Source of the DNA: an uncultured Clostridia bacterium
Lineage (GTDB): Bacteria > Bacillota > Clostridia > Christensenellales > Borkfalkiaceae
NCBI GenBank assembly: GCA_947589285.1
Contig: CANPZV010000013.1
Location: 1 to 32,356 of the forward strand
DNA: 32,356 bases
Reading direction: 5' to 3'
A program made the translations under genes and the position numbers. The notes beneath the pieces were generated by a model. It saw only the letters and a program-made list of their open reading frames with translations, was not told where the DNA came from and ran no database searches. Position 1 is the stretch's first letter. Each line of letters opens with the position of its first letter. This document shows positions 26,062 through 32,356 of this stretch, one piece after another.

Positions 26062-27699
26062 TCAATTTTTCATTAAATTTGGGTCTCCCAGCGTGGTGCG
26101 GAAATTGGAATAGACGACGAAGCCCGCCTTGGCATGGGGCGGTTTTTTTACATATTTCAGGGGACAGTAGTCCACGGGGATCTTCTCGCCGTGCGCGTCC
26201 GAATAGAGGGCGCACACGCCCGCCGCAAAGGCGAGGACGTCCGCTGGGACCTCCTTCCCGCCCGCTCTTATCACGACGTGGCAGGAGTGATACCTCTGCG
26301 CGTGCAGCCATATGTCCTCGGGGGCACTCCTCCGCAAAAGTGCGTCGTTTTGCAGGTTATTCCGCCCCGCATAGATCCGCATGCCTCCCCGTTCATATGT
26401 GCGGAAGGGGATCTCGGGCCGCGCCTGTCTCTTTTTCTCCTTCGGGGCCTCCAAAAGCCCGACGGAGAGCATCTCCTCCTCAATGCTCCTGAGGTCGGCC
26501 TCCTCGCCCGCACTCTCGAGGAGGGCGGTGAGGCTGTCGAGGTAAGCGATCTCGTCCCGAAGCTCCCTTTCGCGGGGGAGAAGGACCTCTACCGTCCGCT
26601 TCTGTTTGCGGTACTTCTTGTAATACGTCTGCGCATTTTCGGCGGGGGAGAGGCGGGGATCGAGGGAGATCTTCACCCTCTCTCCCGTGTTCCAATCCTC
26701 TACCTCACAGCTCTCCATGCCCCGCGAGAGGGCGTAGAGATTGGCGGTCAGAAGCTCTCCTCTGACGCGGTTTTCCTCGGCGTCACGGCAGGAGAGCTGT
26801 TTTTCGAGGTTCTGCTGGAGCTGTTTTTCCTGCTTCTTCTTCGCGTTCCGCAGGACGGCGGAGAGCCTGCGCTTCAGGGCGTTGAAGGCACCGTCCGCCC
26901 GCTTTCTCCGATAGTACTCCGCCTGCGCCTCGCACACCGTGGCAAAGGGGACGCCCTCCTCTCCCCGCGCGGTGAAGTCGGCGGCCGCGCCCTCCCGCAC
27001 GATGAGGCGGGGGGAGATCTCGTCGGAGAAGATAAAATCATGCACATGCTCGGCAAGATCTCCGCCGCGGTAGCTCGTGGCGATCGCCTGCGCCGTGACG
27101 GGGGCGAGACCGCGCACGTTGCGGAAGAGAAAGTCGCCGACGTCGCCCGTGCAATTTTCGAGGAGAGACCGCAGTGCGGCGACGTCGGATGGGTCGGTCT
27201 TGTCCTGCGCGAGGGGCGGGACGTACTTCGTCCCCGCAAAGATCACGCGCTTGGCGTTCCCGTCGAGGGAGGCGACTTTCATGGCCCCGAGGATGACGCC
27301 GTTTTCGGTCAGGATGAGGTTGGAGTACTTGCCCATGACCTCGGCGATGAGGACGCGCTCCGCCTCCCTGAATTCGCTGTGGCAGAGGAGGTGAAAGCGC
27401 AGGATGCGCTCGAACCCGGGGGTGTCCACGCCGAGGATATCCGCACCCTGAATGTGTTTGCGCAGGAGCATGCAGAAGGGAAGGGGGGCAGAGGGGTTTT
27501 CCGCGCTCTCCCCGCCGAAATATGCCCCGCACGCCGAGGCATTTGCGTTCAAAATGAGTTTAACGGTGCGTTTTCCCGTGTATATAAGAAGAGAGACCTC
27601 CTCCTTTGCGGGCTGGTTCACGCGGTTGATCTTCCCGCCCGAAAGAGCGGCGTTGAGTTCCTTCGCAACAAGGCGGAGGGTAAAGGCGTCCTGCGGCAT
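26062..27699 (-). CDS. rqcH: Rqc2/RqcH-like NFACT protein (ribosome-associated quality control)
   Basis: RqcH binds stalled large ribosomal subunits and directs C-terminal alanine tailing of the nascent chain, marking it for proteases such as ClpXP. The 545-residue protein begins MPQDAFTLRLVAKELNAALSGGKINRVNQP, typical of the NFACT-N domain, with a following FCMLLRKHIQGADI segment. A coiled-coil region (about 290-420, KKKQEKQLQQNLEKQL) and the NFACT-R domain (GMRIYAGRNNLQNDALLRRSAPEDIWLHAQRYHSCHVVI) follow. The start at 27699 has GGAGG five bases upstream. The longer in-frame extension lies across the promoter. The last residues LMKN and stop come from the inverted end of the adjacent repeat block. 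It is divergent from tig-clpP-clpX, which fits a protein quality-control neighbourhood. Confidence 0.95.
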   Translation of the reverse strand: MPQDAFTLRLVAKELNAALSGGKINRVNQPAKEEVSLLIYTGKRTVKLILNANASACGAYFGGESAENPSAPLPFCMLLRKHIQGADILGVDTPGFERILRFHLLCHSEFREAERVLIAEVMGKYSNLILTENGVILGAMKVASLDGNAKRVIFAGTKYVPPLAQDKTDPSDVAALRSLLENCTGDVGDFLFRNVRGLAPVTAQAIATSYRGGDLAEHVHDFIFSDEISPRLIVREGAAADFTARGEEGVPFATVCEAQAEYYRRKRADGAFNALKRRLSAVLRNAKKKQEKQLQQNLEKQLSCRDAEENRVRGELLTANLYALSRGMESCEVEDWNTGERVKISLDPRLSPAENAQTYYKKYRKQKRTVEVLLPRERELRDEIAYLDSLTALLESAGEEADLRSIEEEMLSVGLLEAPKEKKRQARPEIPFRTYERGGMRIYAGRNNLQNDALLRRSAPEDIWLHAQRYHSCHVVIRAGGKEVPADVLAFAAGVCALYSDAHGEKIPVDYCPLKYVKKPPHAKAGFVVYSNFRTTLGDPNLMKN

Positions 27700-27727
27700 A
27701 CATGCCTCCAAAGCGATCTCACCGCCC

Positions 27728-27756
27728 ATTATACCCCAAAAATACAAAATTGTAAA
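27728..27756 (-). promoter_or_regulatory. Promoter of rqcH
   Basis: On the minus strand TTTACA (27751-27756) and TATAAT (27728-27733) are 17 bp apart. The predicted leader is about 22 bases and contains GGAGG before the ATG at 27699. Confidence 0.8.
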
Positions 27757-27785
27757 TAAAAACGCTTTCCTTTTGCCGCCCTTTA

Positions 27786-27794
27786 TGCTAAAAT
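27786..27794 (+). promoter_or_regulatory. Extended -10 promoter of tig
   Basis: TGC followed by TAAAAT forms an extended -10 box. A weak TTTCCT at 27766-27771 is the -35 candidate (17 bp spacer). The leader is about 40 bases and carries TTAGGAG before the ATG at 27839. Confidence 0.55.
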
Positions 27795-27838
27795 GGAAGG
27801 CGAGAAACACCCGTAAAATCGGTTAGGAGCAAAACATC

Positions 27839-29152
27839 ATGAATTACACAGTCACCCCCGCAGAAAAGAGTACAGTCAAGATCGAGATCGCCTTCACCCC
27901 CGAAGAATGGGCGGCGGCGAACAACAAGGCATATCTTCAGAACAAAAAACGTTACACGGTGAACGGCTTCCGCAAGGGCAAGGCCCCCAAGGCCGTCCTC
28001 GAGATGTATTACGGCAAGGGCCTCTTCTATGAGGACGCGCTCAACCTCCTCTATGACGAGCATTACGACGCGATCCTTGAGAAGGAGAAGGACAATTTCA
28101 TGGCCGTCGGCGAACCCCAGCTCTCTCTCGGCGACGACTTCTCCGAAACGCACGTCGTCCTCATCGCCACCGTCCCCGTCAAGCCCGACGTCACCATAGG
28201 GCAGTACAAGGGTATAAAAATCAACAAGTATGAGTATAATGTTACGGACGCCGACGTCGAGAAGGACATCGAGACGACGCGTACCCGCCTCGCGAAGAGC
28301 GTGGAGGTCACGGACCGTCCCGCCGCGGACGGAGATACCGTCAACATCGACTTCGTCGGCAAGAAGGACGGCGTCCCCTTCGACGGCGGCACGGCCGAAA
28401 AGTACGACCTCACCCTCGGTTCCCACAGCTTTATCCCCGGGTTCGAGGAGGGCGTCGTCGGCATGAACATCGGCGAGACCAAGGACATCTCCGTCACCTT
28501 CCCCGAGGACTATCAGGAGGAGACGCTCAAGGGCCAGCCCGCCGTCTTTACCGTGACACTCCACAAGATCACGGGCAAGGAGCTTCCTCCCTTCGACGAC
28601 GAACTTGCGAAGAAGCTCGGCTCGGACACCGCGGACGAATACAGGGCAAAGGTGCGCGAACGGCTTGAAAAGAACGCCGAGGCGCGTTCCCGCAACGAGA
28701 CGGAGGACGCCATCCTCACCGAGATCGCCAAGACCGCCTCTGCCGAGATCCCCGACGCCCTCATCGACAGGCAGGAGGAGATGTCGCTCCGCAGAATGGA
28801 ACAGAACATCATGTATCAGGGCATCCGCCCCGAGGATTATTATCAGTACATCGGCACCACCCGCGAAGAGTACAAGCAGAACTTCGAGGAGGAGGCAAGG
28901 CGGCTCGTCCTGCACCAGCTCATCATCGAAAAGCTCATCGAGACCGAGAAGATCGAAGCCTCCGAGGAGGAGATCTCCGCCAAGATCGCAGAGCAGGCCG
29001 CTTCCGTCGGCAAGGAACCCGAGGAGTACGAAAAGACCCTCGATCCCCGCCAGAAGGAGTACATCGAGAACGACATCAAGATCACCAAACTGTTCGAGTT
29101 CCTGATCGCAAACAACGAAATGGTCGCCGTCAGCAAGACGGCCGAGGAATAA
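27839..29152 (+). CDS. tig: Trigger factor, ribosome-associated chaperone and prolyl isomerase
   Basis: Trigger factor binds ribosomes at the exit tunnel and shields nascent chains. The 437-residue protein has the N-terminal ribosome-binding domain with the signature [18 protein letters not shown] (GFRxGxxP), the FKBP-type isomerase domain (about 150-245, [48 protein letters not shown]), and the long alpha-helical C-terminal domain rich in Glu and Lys. AGGAG lies about ten bases before the ATG. It opens the cluster tig-clpP-clpX, with clpP starting 26 bp after its stop. Confidence 0.97.
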   Translation: MNYTVTPAEKSTVKIEIAFTPEEWAAANNKAYLQNKKRYTVNGFRKGKAPKAVLEMYYGKGLFYEDALNLLYDEHYDAILEKEKDNFMAVGEPQLSLGDDFSETHVVLIATVPVKPDVTIGQYKGIKINKYEYNVTDADVEKDIETTRTRLAKSVEVTDRPAADGDTVNIDFVGKKDGVPFDGGTAEKYDLTLGSHSFIPGFEEGVVGMNIGETKDISVTFPEDYQEETLKGQPAVFTVTLHKITGKELPPFDDELAKKLGSDTADEYRAKVRERLEKNAEARSRNETEDAILTEIAKTASAEIPDALIDRQEEMSLRRMEQNIMYQGIRPEDYYQYIGTTREEYKQNFEEEARRLVLHQLIIEKLIETEKIEASEEEISAKIAEQAASVGKEPEEYEKTLDPRQKEYIENDIKITKLFEFLIANNEMVAVSKTAEE

Positions 29153-29178
29153 ACGATCGGAAAGGAGCAAGGAGAAAA

Positions 29179-29769
29179 ATGACGAAGAACGTACTCATTC
29201 CCTATGTTGTCGAGCGCACGTCGAGCGGCGAGCGCAGTTATGACCTCTATTCCCGCCTCCTCGAGGACAGGATCATCTTCCTCTCGGGCGAGATCGACGA
29301 CGCGCTCTCCAATACCGTCGTCGCCCAGCTCATCTACCTTGAGGGGAGGGACCCCGGCAAGGACATCAGCCTCTATATCAACAGCCCCGGCGGCTCGGTG
29401 TCGTCGGGCATGGCCATCTATGACACGATGAACTACATCAAGTGCGACGTCTCCACGATCTGCATCGGCCTTGCCGCCTCCATGGGCGCGTTCCTGCTCG
29501 CGGCGGGGCAGAAGGGGAAGCGGTACGCCCTCCCCAACAGCGAGATCATGATCCACCAGCCCTTGGGCGGGGCGCAGGGCCAGGCGAGCGACATCAAGAT
29601 ACAGGCCGACCATATCCTCCACATCAAGGAGAAGATGACCCGCATCCTTGCCGAAAACACGGGGAGGACGTTTGAGGAGATCGCCCGCGACACCGATAGG
29701 GACAACTATCTCACCGCCGAGGAAGCGATGCACTACGGCCTCATCGACAAGGTGTATTTCAAACGGTAA
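29179..29769 (+). CDS. clpP: ATP-dependent Clp protease proteolytic subunit ClpP
   Basis: ClpP is the serine protease chamber that degrades substrates fed by ClpX. The 196-residue sequence has the full catalytic triad: Ser101 in [14 protein letters not shown], His126 in [13 protein letters not shown], and Asp175 in [13 protein letters not shown]. The [18 protein letters not shown] segment that forms the oxyanion region is intact. The start at 29179 follows AAGGAGCAAGGAG. The clpX gene begins 18 bp after the stop, so the two are co-transcribed. There is no sign of an inactive or truncated form. Confidence 0.98.
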   Translation: MTKNVLIPYVVERTSSGERSYDLYSRLLEDRIIFLSGEIDDALSNTVVAQLIYLEGRDPGKDISLYINSPGGSVSSGMAIYDTMNYIKCDVSTICIGLAASMGAFLLAAGQKGKRYALPNSEIMIHQPLGGAQGQASDIKIQADHILHIKEKMTRILAENTGRTFEEIARDTDRDNYLTAEEAMHYGLIDKVYFKR

Positions 29770-29787
29770 AATTTTTCGGAGAACAGA

Positions 29788-31020
29788 ATGCCAAAATACG
29801 AACAGCGTTGCTCCTTCTGCGGGAAGGAGAAATCCAAAACTAAAAAGCTCATCGCGGGGCCTGAGGGGATCTTCATCTGCGACGAATGCGTGGACCTGTG
29901 CAGGGAAATGCTCGACAAGATGCCCTCATCGGAGACCGCCGAGAAGGTGGAACTCAAAAAACCCGCGGAGATCAAGGAGGAGCTTGACAAGTATATCGTC
30001 GGGCAGGACAAGGCCAAACGGGTCCTGTCCGTTGCGGTGTACAATCACTATAAGCGCATCAACGCGATGGCCGACGGTGCCAAGGGCGACGATGTGGAGA
30101 TCGAAAAGAGCAACATTCTCCTCTTAGGCCCCACGGGGAGCGGAAAGACGCTCCTCGCGCGGACGCTTGCCAAGATCCTCAACGTTCCCTTCGCAACGGC
30201 GGACGCGACCACCCTCACCGAGGCGGGTTACGTCGGCGAGGACGTCGAAAATATCCTGTTGAAACTCATCCAGAACGCCGATTACGACATCGCGAGGGCA
30301 CAGCGCGGCATCATCTATATCGACGAGATCGACAAGATCGCGAGGAAGGGGGAGAACGTCTCCATCACCCGCGACGTCTCGGGCGAGGGCGTCCAGCAGG
30401 CCCTCCTCAAGATCATCGAGAGTACGGTCGCCAACGTTCCCCCGCAGGGCGGCAGAAAGCACCCCCAGCAGGACTGCATGCACATCGATACGACGAACAT
30501 TCTGTTCATCTGCGGCGGGGCGTTCGTCGGCCTCGACAAGATCGTCTCCGCGCGGATGGACGATTCGGGCCTCGGCTTCGGCGGGAAGGTCAAACTCAGC
30601 GAGAAGGAGGTCGATTACACCCTCCTCGAGGACGTCAAGCCGCAGGATCTCACCAAATTCGGCCTCATTCCCGAATTCGTGGGGCGCATTCCCATCGTCG
30701 TGAGCTTGCAGGCCCTCGACGAGGACGCGCTCGTCAGCATTCTCACCCAGCCCAAGAACGCCATCATCAAGCAGTATCAGAAGCTCGTGGGGCTTGACGG
30801 GGTGAAACTGACGGTGGAGGAGGAGGCCGTGCGGGAGATCGCCAACACCGCGATCCGCCTGAAAACGGGCGCGAGGGGCCTTAGGACCATCATCGAGAGC
30901 CTCATGATCGACGTGATGTTCGATATTCCCTCCGAGAATGATGTGGAGGAAGTCATCATCACGCGCGCTTGCGTGACGGACGGCGCGAAGCCCCGCCTCG
31001 TCTATAAAGAAACCGCATAA
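29788..31020 (+). CDS. clpX: ATP-dependent Clp protease ATP-binding subunit ClpX
   Basis: ClpX is the AAA+ unfoldase that recognises substrates and threads them into ClpP. The 410-residue protein has the zinc-binding domain (Cys8, Cys11, Cys31, Cys34), Walker A GPTGSGKT (114-121), the [16 protein letters not shown] stretch, Walker [14 protein letters not shown], and the C-terminal RFGxIPEFVGR-like segment [16 protein letters not shown], ending with the usual [11 protein letters not shown] region. GGAG lies before the ATG. In many Clostridia lon follows, but here a terminator and an AT-rich segment with a recombinase come next. Confidence 0.98.
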   Translation: MPKYEQRCSFCGKEKSKTKKLIAGPEGIFICDECVDLCREMLDKMPSSETAEKVELKKPAEIKEELDKYIVGQDKAKRVLSVAVYNHYKRINAMADGAKGDDVEIEKSNILLLGPTGSGKTLLARTLAKILNVPFATADATTLTEAGYVGEDVENILLKLIQNADYDIARAQRGIIYIDEIDKIARKGENVSITRDVSGEGVQQALLKIIESTVANVPPQGGRKHPQQDCMHIDTTNILFICGGAFVGLDKIVSARMDDSGLGFGGKVKLSEKEVDYTLLEDVKPQDLTKFGLIPEFVGRIPIVVSLQALDEDALVSILTQPKNAIIKQYQKLVGLDGVKLTVEEEAVREIANTAIRLKTGARGLRTIIESLMIDVMFDIPSENDVEEVIITRACVTDGAKPRLVYKETA

Positions 31021-31031
31021 GGAATTTATTG

Positions 31032-31069
31032 TCCGCCGCCGTCGGCCGATCGCCGCCGGCGGGTTTTTT
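31032..31069 (+). terminator. Terminator after clpX
   Basis: CCGCCG (31033-31038) pairs with CGGCGG (31057-31062) around a GC-rich inner region and is followed by TTTTTT (31064-31069). It closes the tig-clpP-clpX transcript. Confidence 0.8.
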
Positions 31070-31117
31070 ATGATCTCATTGGTCATCATTCGTCAATCCA
31101 ATTCATTGCTTTTTGAC

Positions 31118-31155
31118 AAGAAAGCTCTGAAGGCTTTGTCTTCAGAGCTTTCTTT
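31118..31155. terminator. 15 bp perfect hairpin at the left edge of the AT-rich segment
   Basis: AAGAAAGCTCTGAAG (31118-31132) pairs with CTTCAGAGCTTTCTT (31140-31154) over GCTTTGT. A-tract and T-tract flanks make it a possible bidirectional terminator insulating the recombinase from clpX. It could instead mark an old recombination end. Confidence 0.6.
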
Positions 31156-31164
31156 GCTTATGTT

Positions 31165-31192
31165 TTGAGGGACACTCGATATGTGATAAAAT
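31165..31192 (+). promoter_or_regulatory. Probable promoter of the tyrosine recombinase
   Basis: TTGAGG (31165-31170) and TAAAAT (31187-31192) are 16 bp apart, with TGA just before the -10 giving an extended -10. AAGGAG lies ten bases before the ATG at 31223. Confidence 0.5.
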
Positions 31193-31222
31193 ATTATAAC
31201 AAAAAAAAGGAGAAGTGAAAAA

Positions 31223-32134
31223 ATGAAGTACAAAATTTGGCTTGAGGAATGGCTTGAACTTTATGTTAAGGTTTCCACCAAAGAACGGACTTATAAGAAG
31301 TATCGGCAACAAGTAGAGAAGTACATAATCCCGCAGTTAGGCGATTATGATGCAAACGCGCTTTCTGCAATTTCCTTGCAAAAGTTTGCTGTCTGGCTTA
31401 CAGAACAAGATCTTGCGGTCAGCACGGTCAATTTCATTGTCACCGTGCTGAAATCGTCGCTCAAAAGGGGCGTTTCGCTTGGTATAATCGACAAACAGTA
31501 TTCAGATGTGATCGTAAGACCAAAAATCAGAGCGAGCAAGGTGGTTTGCTTTAACAAAGAGGAACAGAAAAGGATCGAGAATTATATTCTCCAGCAGGGA
31601 CAACCGCATCTATTCGGAATACTCTTTTGCTTATATACTGGGCTTCGTATTGGAGAACTCCTTGCTTTAACTTGGGAGGACATTGATTTTCAAAGCGGGA
31701 CGGTTGCTGTTACAAAATCTTGTTACGACAATTGGGAGAAAGGAAAGTATATTAAGGTGATTGATACGACCAAAACGGAAAGTTCTGAACGGGTAATTCC
31801 GCTTCCGAAACGGATAATTGTCTATCTGAAGGCGTTACGCAAGCTGACAAACAGCAAATACATTGTAAGCGGAAAAACGGAGTACGGAGCGCAGGTGCGC
31901 TCCTATCAAAGAACATTTGAGAGATTACTTAAAAGACTCAACATTAAGCATAGGGGCTTTCATGCTTTACGTCACACTTTTGCGACGCGAGCTTTGGAAG
32001 TCGGCGTGGACGTGAAAACGCTGTCCGAGATTTTGGGGCATCAAGATCCGTCTATCACCTTGCGGAGATATACTCATTCCCTCATGGAGCACAAGACAGA
32101 GATGATGAACAAGGTAGGACAGCTTTTACGCTAA
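31223..32134 (+). CDS. Tyrosine-family site-specific recombinase (integrase/invertase type)
   Basis: This 303-residue protein has a SAM-like core-binding domain at about 1-90 and a catalytic domain with Arg142 (YTGLRIGELLALTW), a candidate Lys184 (DTTKTESSERVIPLP), His247 and Arg250 (FHALRHTFATRALE), His273 (ILGHQDPSITLRRYTH) and the nucleophile Tyr283. All catalytic residues are in place, so it should be active. The gene is AT-rich with A/T-ending codons, unlike the GC-rich genes before it, which indicates acquisition by transfer. There are no phage or conjugation genes in view. Inverted repeats lie just 38 bp after its stop with a promoter between them, suggesting DNA inversion as its job rather than integration alone. 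Serine-recombinase motifs are absent. Confidence 0.92.
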   Translation: MKYKIWLEEWLELYVKVSTKERTYKKYRQQVEKYIIPQLGDYDANALSAISLQKFAVWLTEQDLAVSTVNFIVTVLKSSLKRGVSLGIIDKQYSDVIVRPKIRASKVVCFNKEEQKRIENYILQQGQPHLFGILFCLYTGLRIGELLALTWEDIDFQSGTVAVTKSCYDNWEKGKYIKVIDTTKTESSERVIPLPKRIIVYLKALRKLTNSKYIVSGKTEYGAQVRSYQRTFERLLKRLNIKHRGFHALRHTFATRALEVGVDVKTLSEILGHQDPSITLRRYTHSLMEHKTEMMNKVGQLLR

Positions 32135-32138
32135 TAAA

Positions 32139-32163
32139 AAGGCGGCACTTCGTTTGCCGCTTT
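32139..32163 (+). terminator. Terminator after the recombinase
   Basis: AAGGCGGCA (32139-32147) pairs with TGCCGCTTT (32155-32163), nine pairs with one G-U, loop CTTCGTT. It would also stop transcripts entering antisense from the promoter at 32206-32234. Confidence 0.65.
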
Positions 32164-32171
32164 CGGTACAT

Positions 32172-32186
32172 AGAATACGATATTCT
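32172..32186 (+). repeat. Left inverted repeat of a putative invertible segment
   Basis: AGAATACGATATTCT. The sequence is itself nearly palindromic, with 11 bp arms from 32167 to 32191 around a CGA centre, as expected for a recombinase site with two half-sites. Its exact reverse complement is at 32342-32356. Confidence 0.75.
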
Positions 32187-32205
32187 ATGTATTATTTCGA
32201 TAACA

Positions 32206-32234
32206 ATTATACTCTATTATGACAGCTGTGTCAA
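32206..32234 (-). promoter_or_regulatory. Consensus promoter inside the putative invertible segment, facing the recombinase
   Basis: On the minus strand TTGACA (32229-32234) and TATAAT (32206-32211) both match the consensus exactly with a 17 bp spacer. Transcription would start near 32199 and run out through the left repeat, antisense to the recombinase. Inversion of the segment would aim it past the right end of the window. ACAGCTGT overlapping the spacer edge could be an operator. Confidence 0.85.
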
Positions 32235-32287
32235 CACGCACTCGACAAATTTTCTTATCAAAAACCAAAAAAATTTTATAAAAATGG

Positions 32288-32316
32288 TTGACATTCATAA
32301 ATTTTTCTGCTAAACG
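32288..32316 (+). promoter_or_regulatory. Weak rightward promoter candidate inside the segment
   Basis: TTGACA (32288-32293) is followed after 17 bp by TAAACG, with TGC before it as in an extended -10. The -10 is poor, so this is much weaker than the leftward promoter if it works at all. Confidence 0.3.
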
Positions 32317-32341
32317 CGACAAATAAGCCATTTTGAACCGC

Positions 32342-32356
32342 AGAATATCGTATTCT
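32342..32356 (-). repeat. Right inverted repeat of a putative invertible segment
   Basis: AGAATATCGTATTCT is the exact reverse complement of 32172-32186. The asymmetric centres (CGA and TCG) show opposite orientation. The copy ends on the last base of the window, so its outer flank cannot be seen. Confidence 0.75.

Larger units (their letters stand above)
25514..26075. mobile_element. 562 bp non-coding block with perfect 17 bp terminal inverted repeats
   Basis: The block runs from TAATGAAAAATTGAGCG (25514-25530) to its exact inverse CGCTCAATTTTTCATTA (26059-26075). Inside are a 15 bp hairpin, CATTCTGA/GAAGAATC modules shared with the other mosaics, and four tandem 54-57 bp units. No transposase is present, so it would be a MITE-like passenger or a structured intergenic repeat. 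The left end supplies the hemZ stop codon. The right end encodes the last codons and stop of rqcH. A related left end is seen near 12163. Confidence 0.6.

Noticed and set aside
25557-26492. Repetitive small proteins read from the tandem 57 bp units in both directions
   Set aside because: The frame is open only because most units are a multiple of three. There are no ribosome sites, and the same modules occur in other frames and orientations elsewhere.
31113-31118. TTGACA as the -35 box of the recombinase
   Set aside because: No -10 box lies 16-18 bp downstream, because that region is the loop and arm of the hairpin. A better pair is at 31165-31192.
32168-32190. Treating the palindrome after the recombinase only as a terminator
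   Set aside because: It has no T-run, a separate terminator lies just before it, and an exact inverted copy occurs at 32342-32356, which fits a recombination site better.

Overview
The window reads as chromosomal DNA from a GC-rich, probably gut-associated member of Clostridia. The lineage is inferred from gene order. The run tgt, yajC, a TIGR04086-type membrane gene, the SCIFF precursor scfA, its maturase scfB, secD, secF, recJ, rel, an MBL hydrolase and hemZ is a clostridial arrangement. A RuvX gene followed by DUF1292, a QueH, and a tig-clpP-clpX cluster fit the same group. Christensenellales-like is a guess. No rRNA or tRNA gene was recognised.

Layout: 1-540 is a tandem pair of about 267 bp intergenic repeats. 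624-2054 carries ruvX (fused in frame to DUF1292) and queH. A minus-strand pair (zinc-dependent phospholipase C-like, and the YggS/PLPBP protein) is divergent from ruvC. 3725-9828 is ruvC, ruvA, a 1271-residue zinc-ribbon/TIR/helical-repeat/polytopic membrane protein, then ruvB. A 1.16 kb repeat mosaic separates ruvB from queA, and a second mosaic of nearly 0.5 kb separates queA from tgt. 12497-25516 is the long conserved run from tgt to hemZ, covering queuosine synthesis, Sec accessory proteins, a ribosomal peptide with its radical SAM enzyme, the RecJ nuclease, (p)ppGpp metabolism and haem biosynthesis. A 562 bp repeat block bounded by perfect 17 bp inverted ends fills the space between hemZ and the convergent rqcH. 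rqcH is divergent from tig-clpP-clpX, so ribosome rescue, chaperone and protease genes sit together. After clpX the base composition changes to AT-rich. This tail holds a tyrosine recombinase and, beyond it, a 155 bp segment between 15 bp inverted repeats with a consensus-grade promoter inside it.

The most interesting points are: (1) the terminal recombinase plus inverted repeats plus outward promoter, which has the form of an invertible promoter switch whose controlled gene lies past the right edge; (2) the large membrane TIR protein embedded between ruvA and ruvB; (3) the repeat families that have invaded the gaps of conserved operons, including a block whose inverted ends supply the stop codons of both flanking genes; (4) small expression devices: leaderless-looking promoters at ruvX and ruvC, terminator-like hairpins whose 3' arm contains the next gene's Shine-Dalgarno, and a hairpin between scfA and scfB; (5) a SecD/SecF pair with eroded motifs.

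Both ends of the window fall in repeats, which suggests it may be a whole contig that stopped where assembly became ambiguous.
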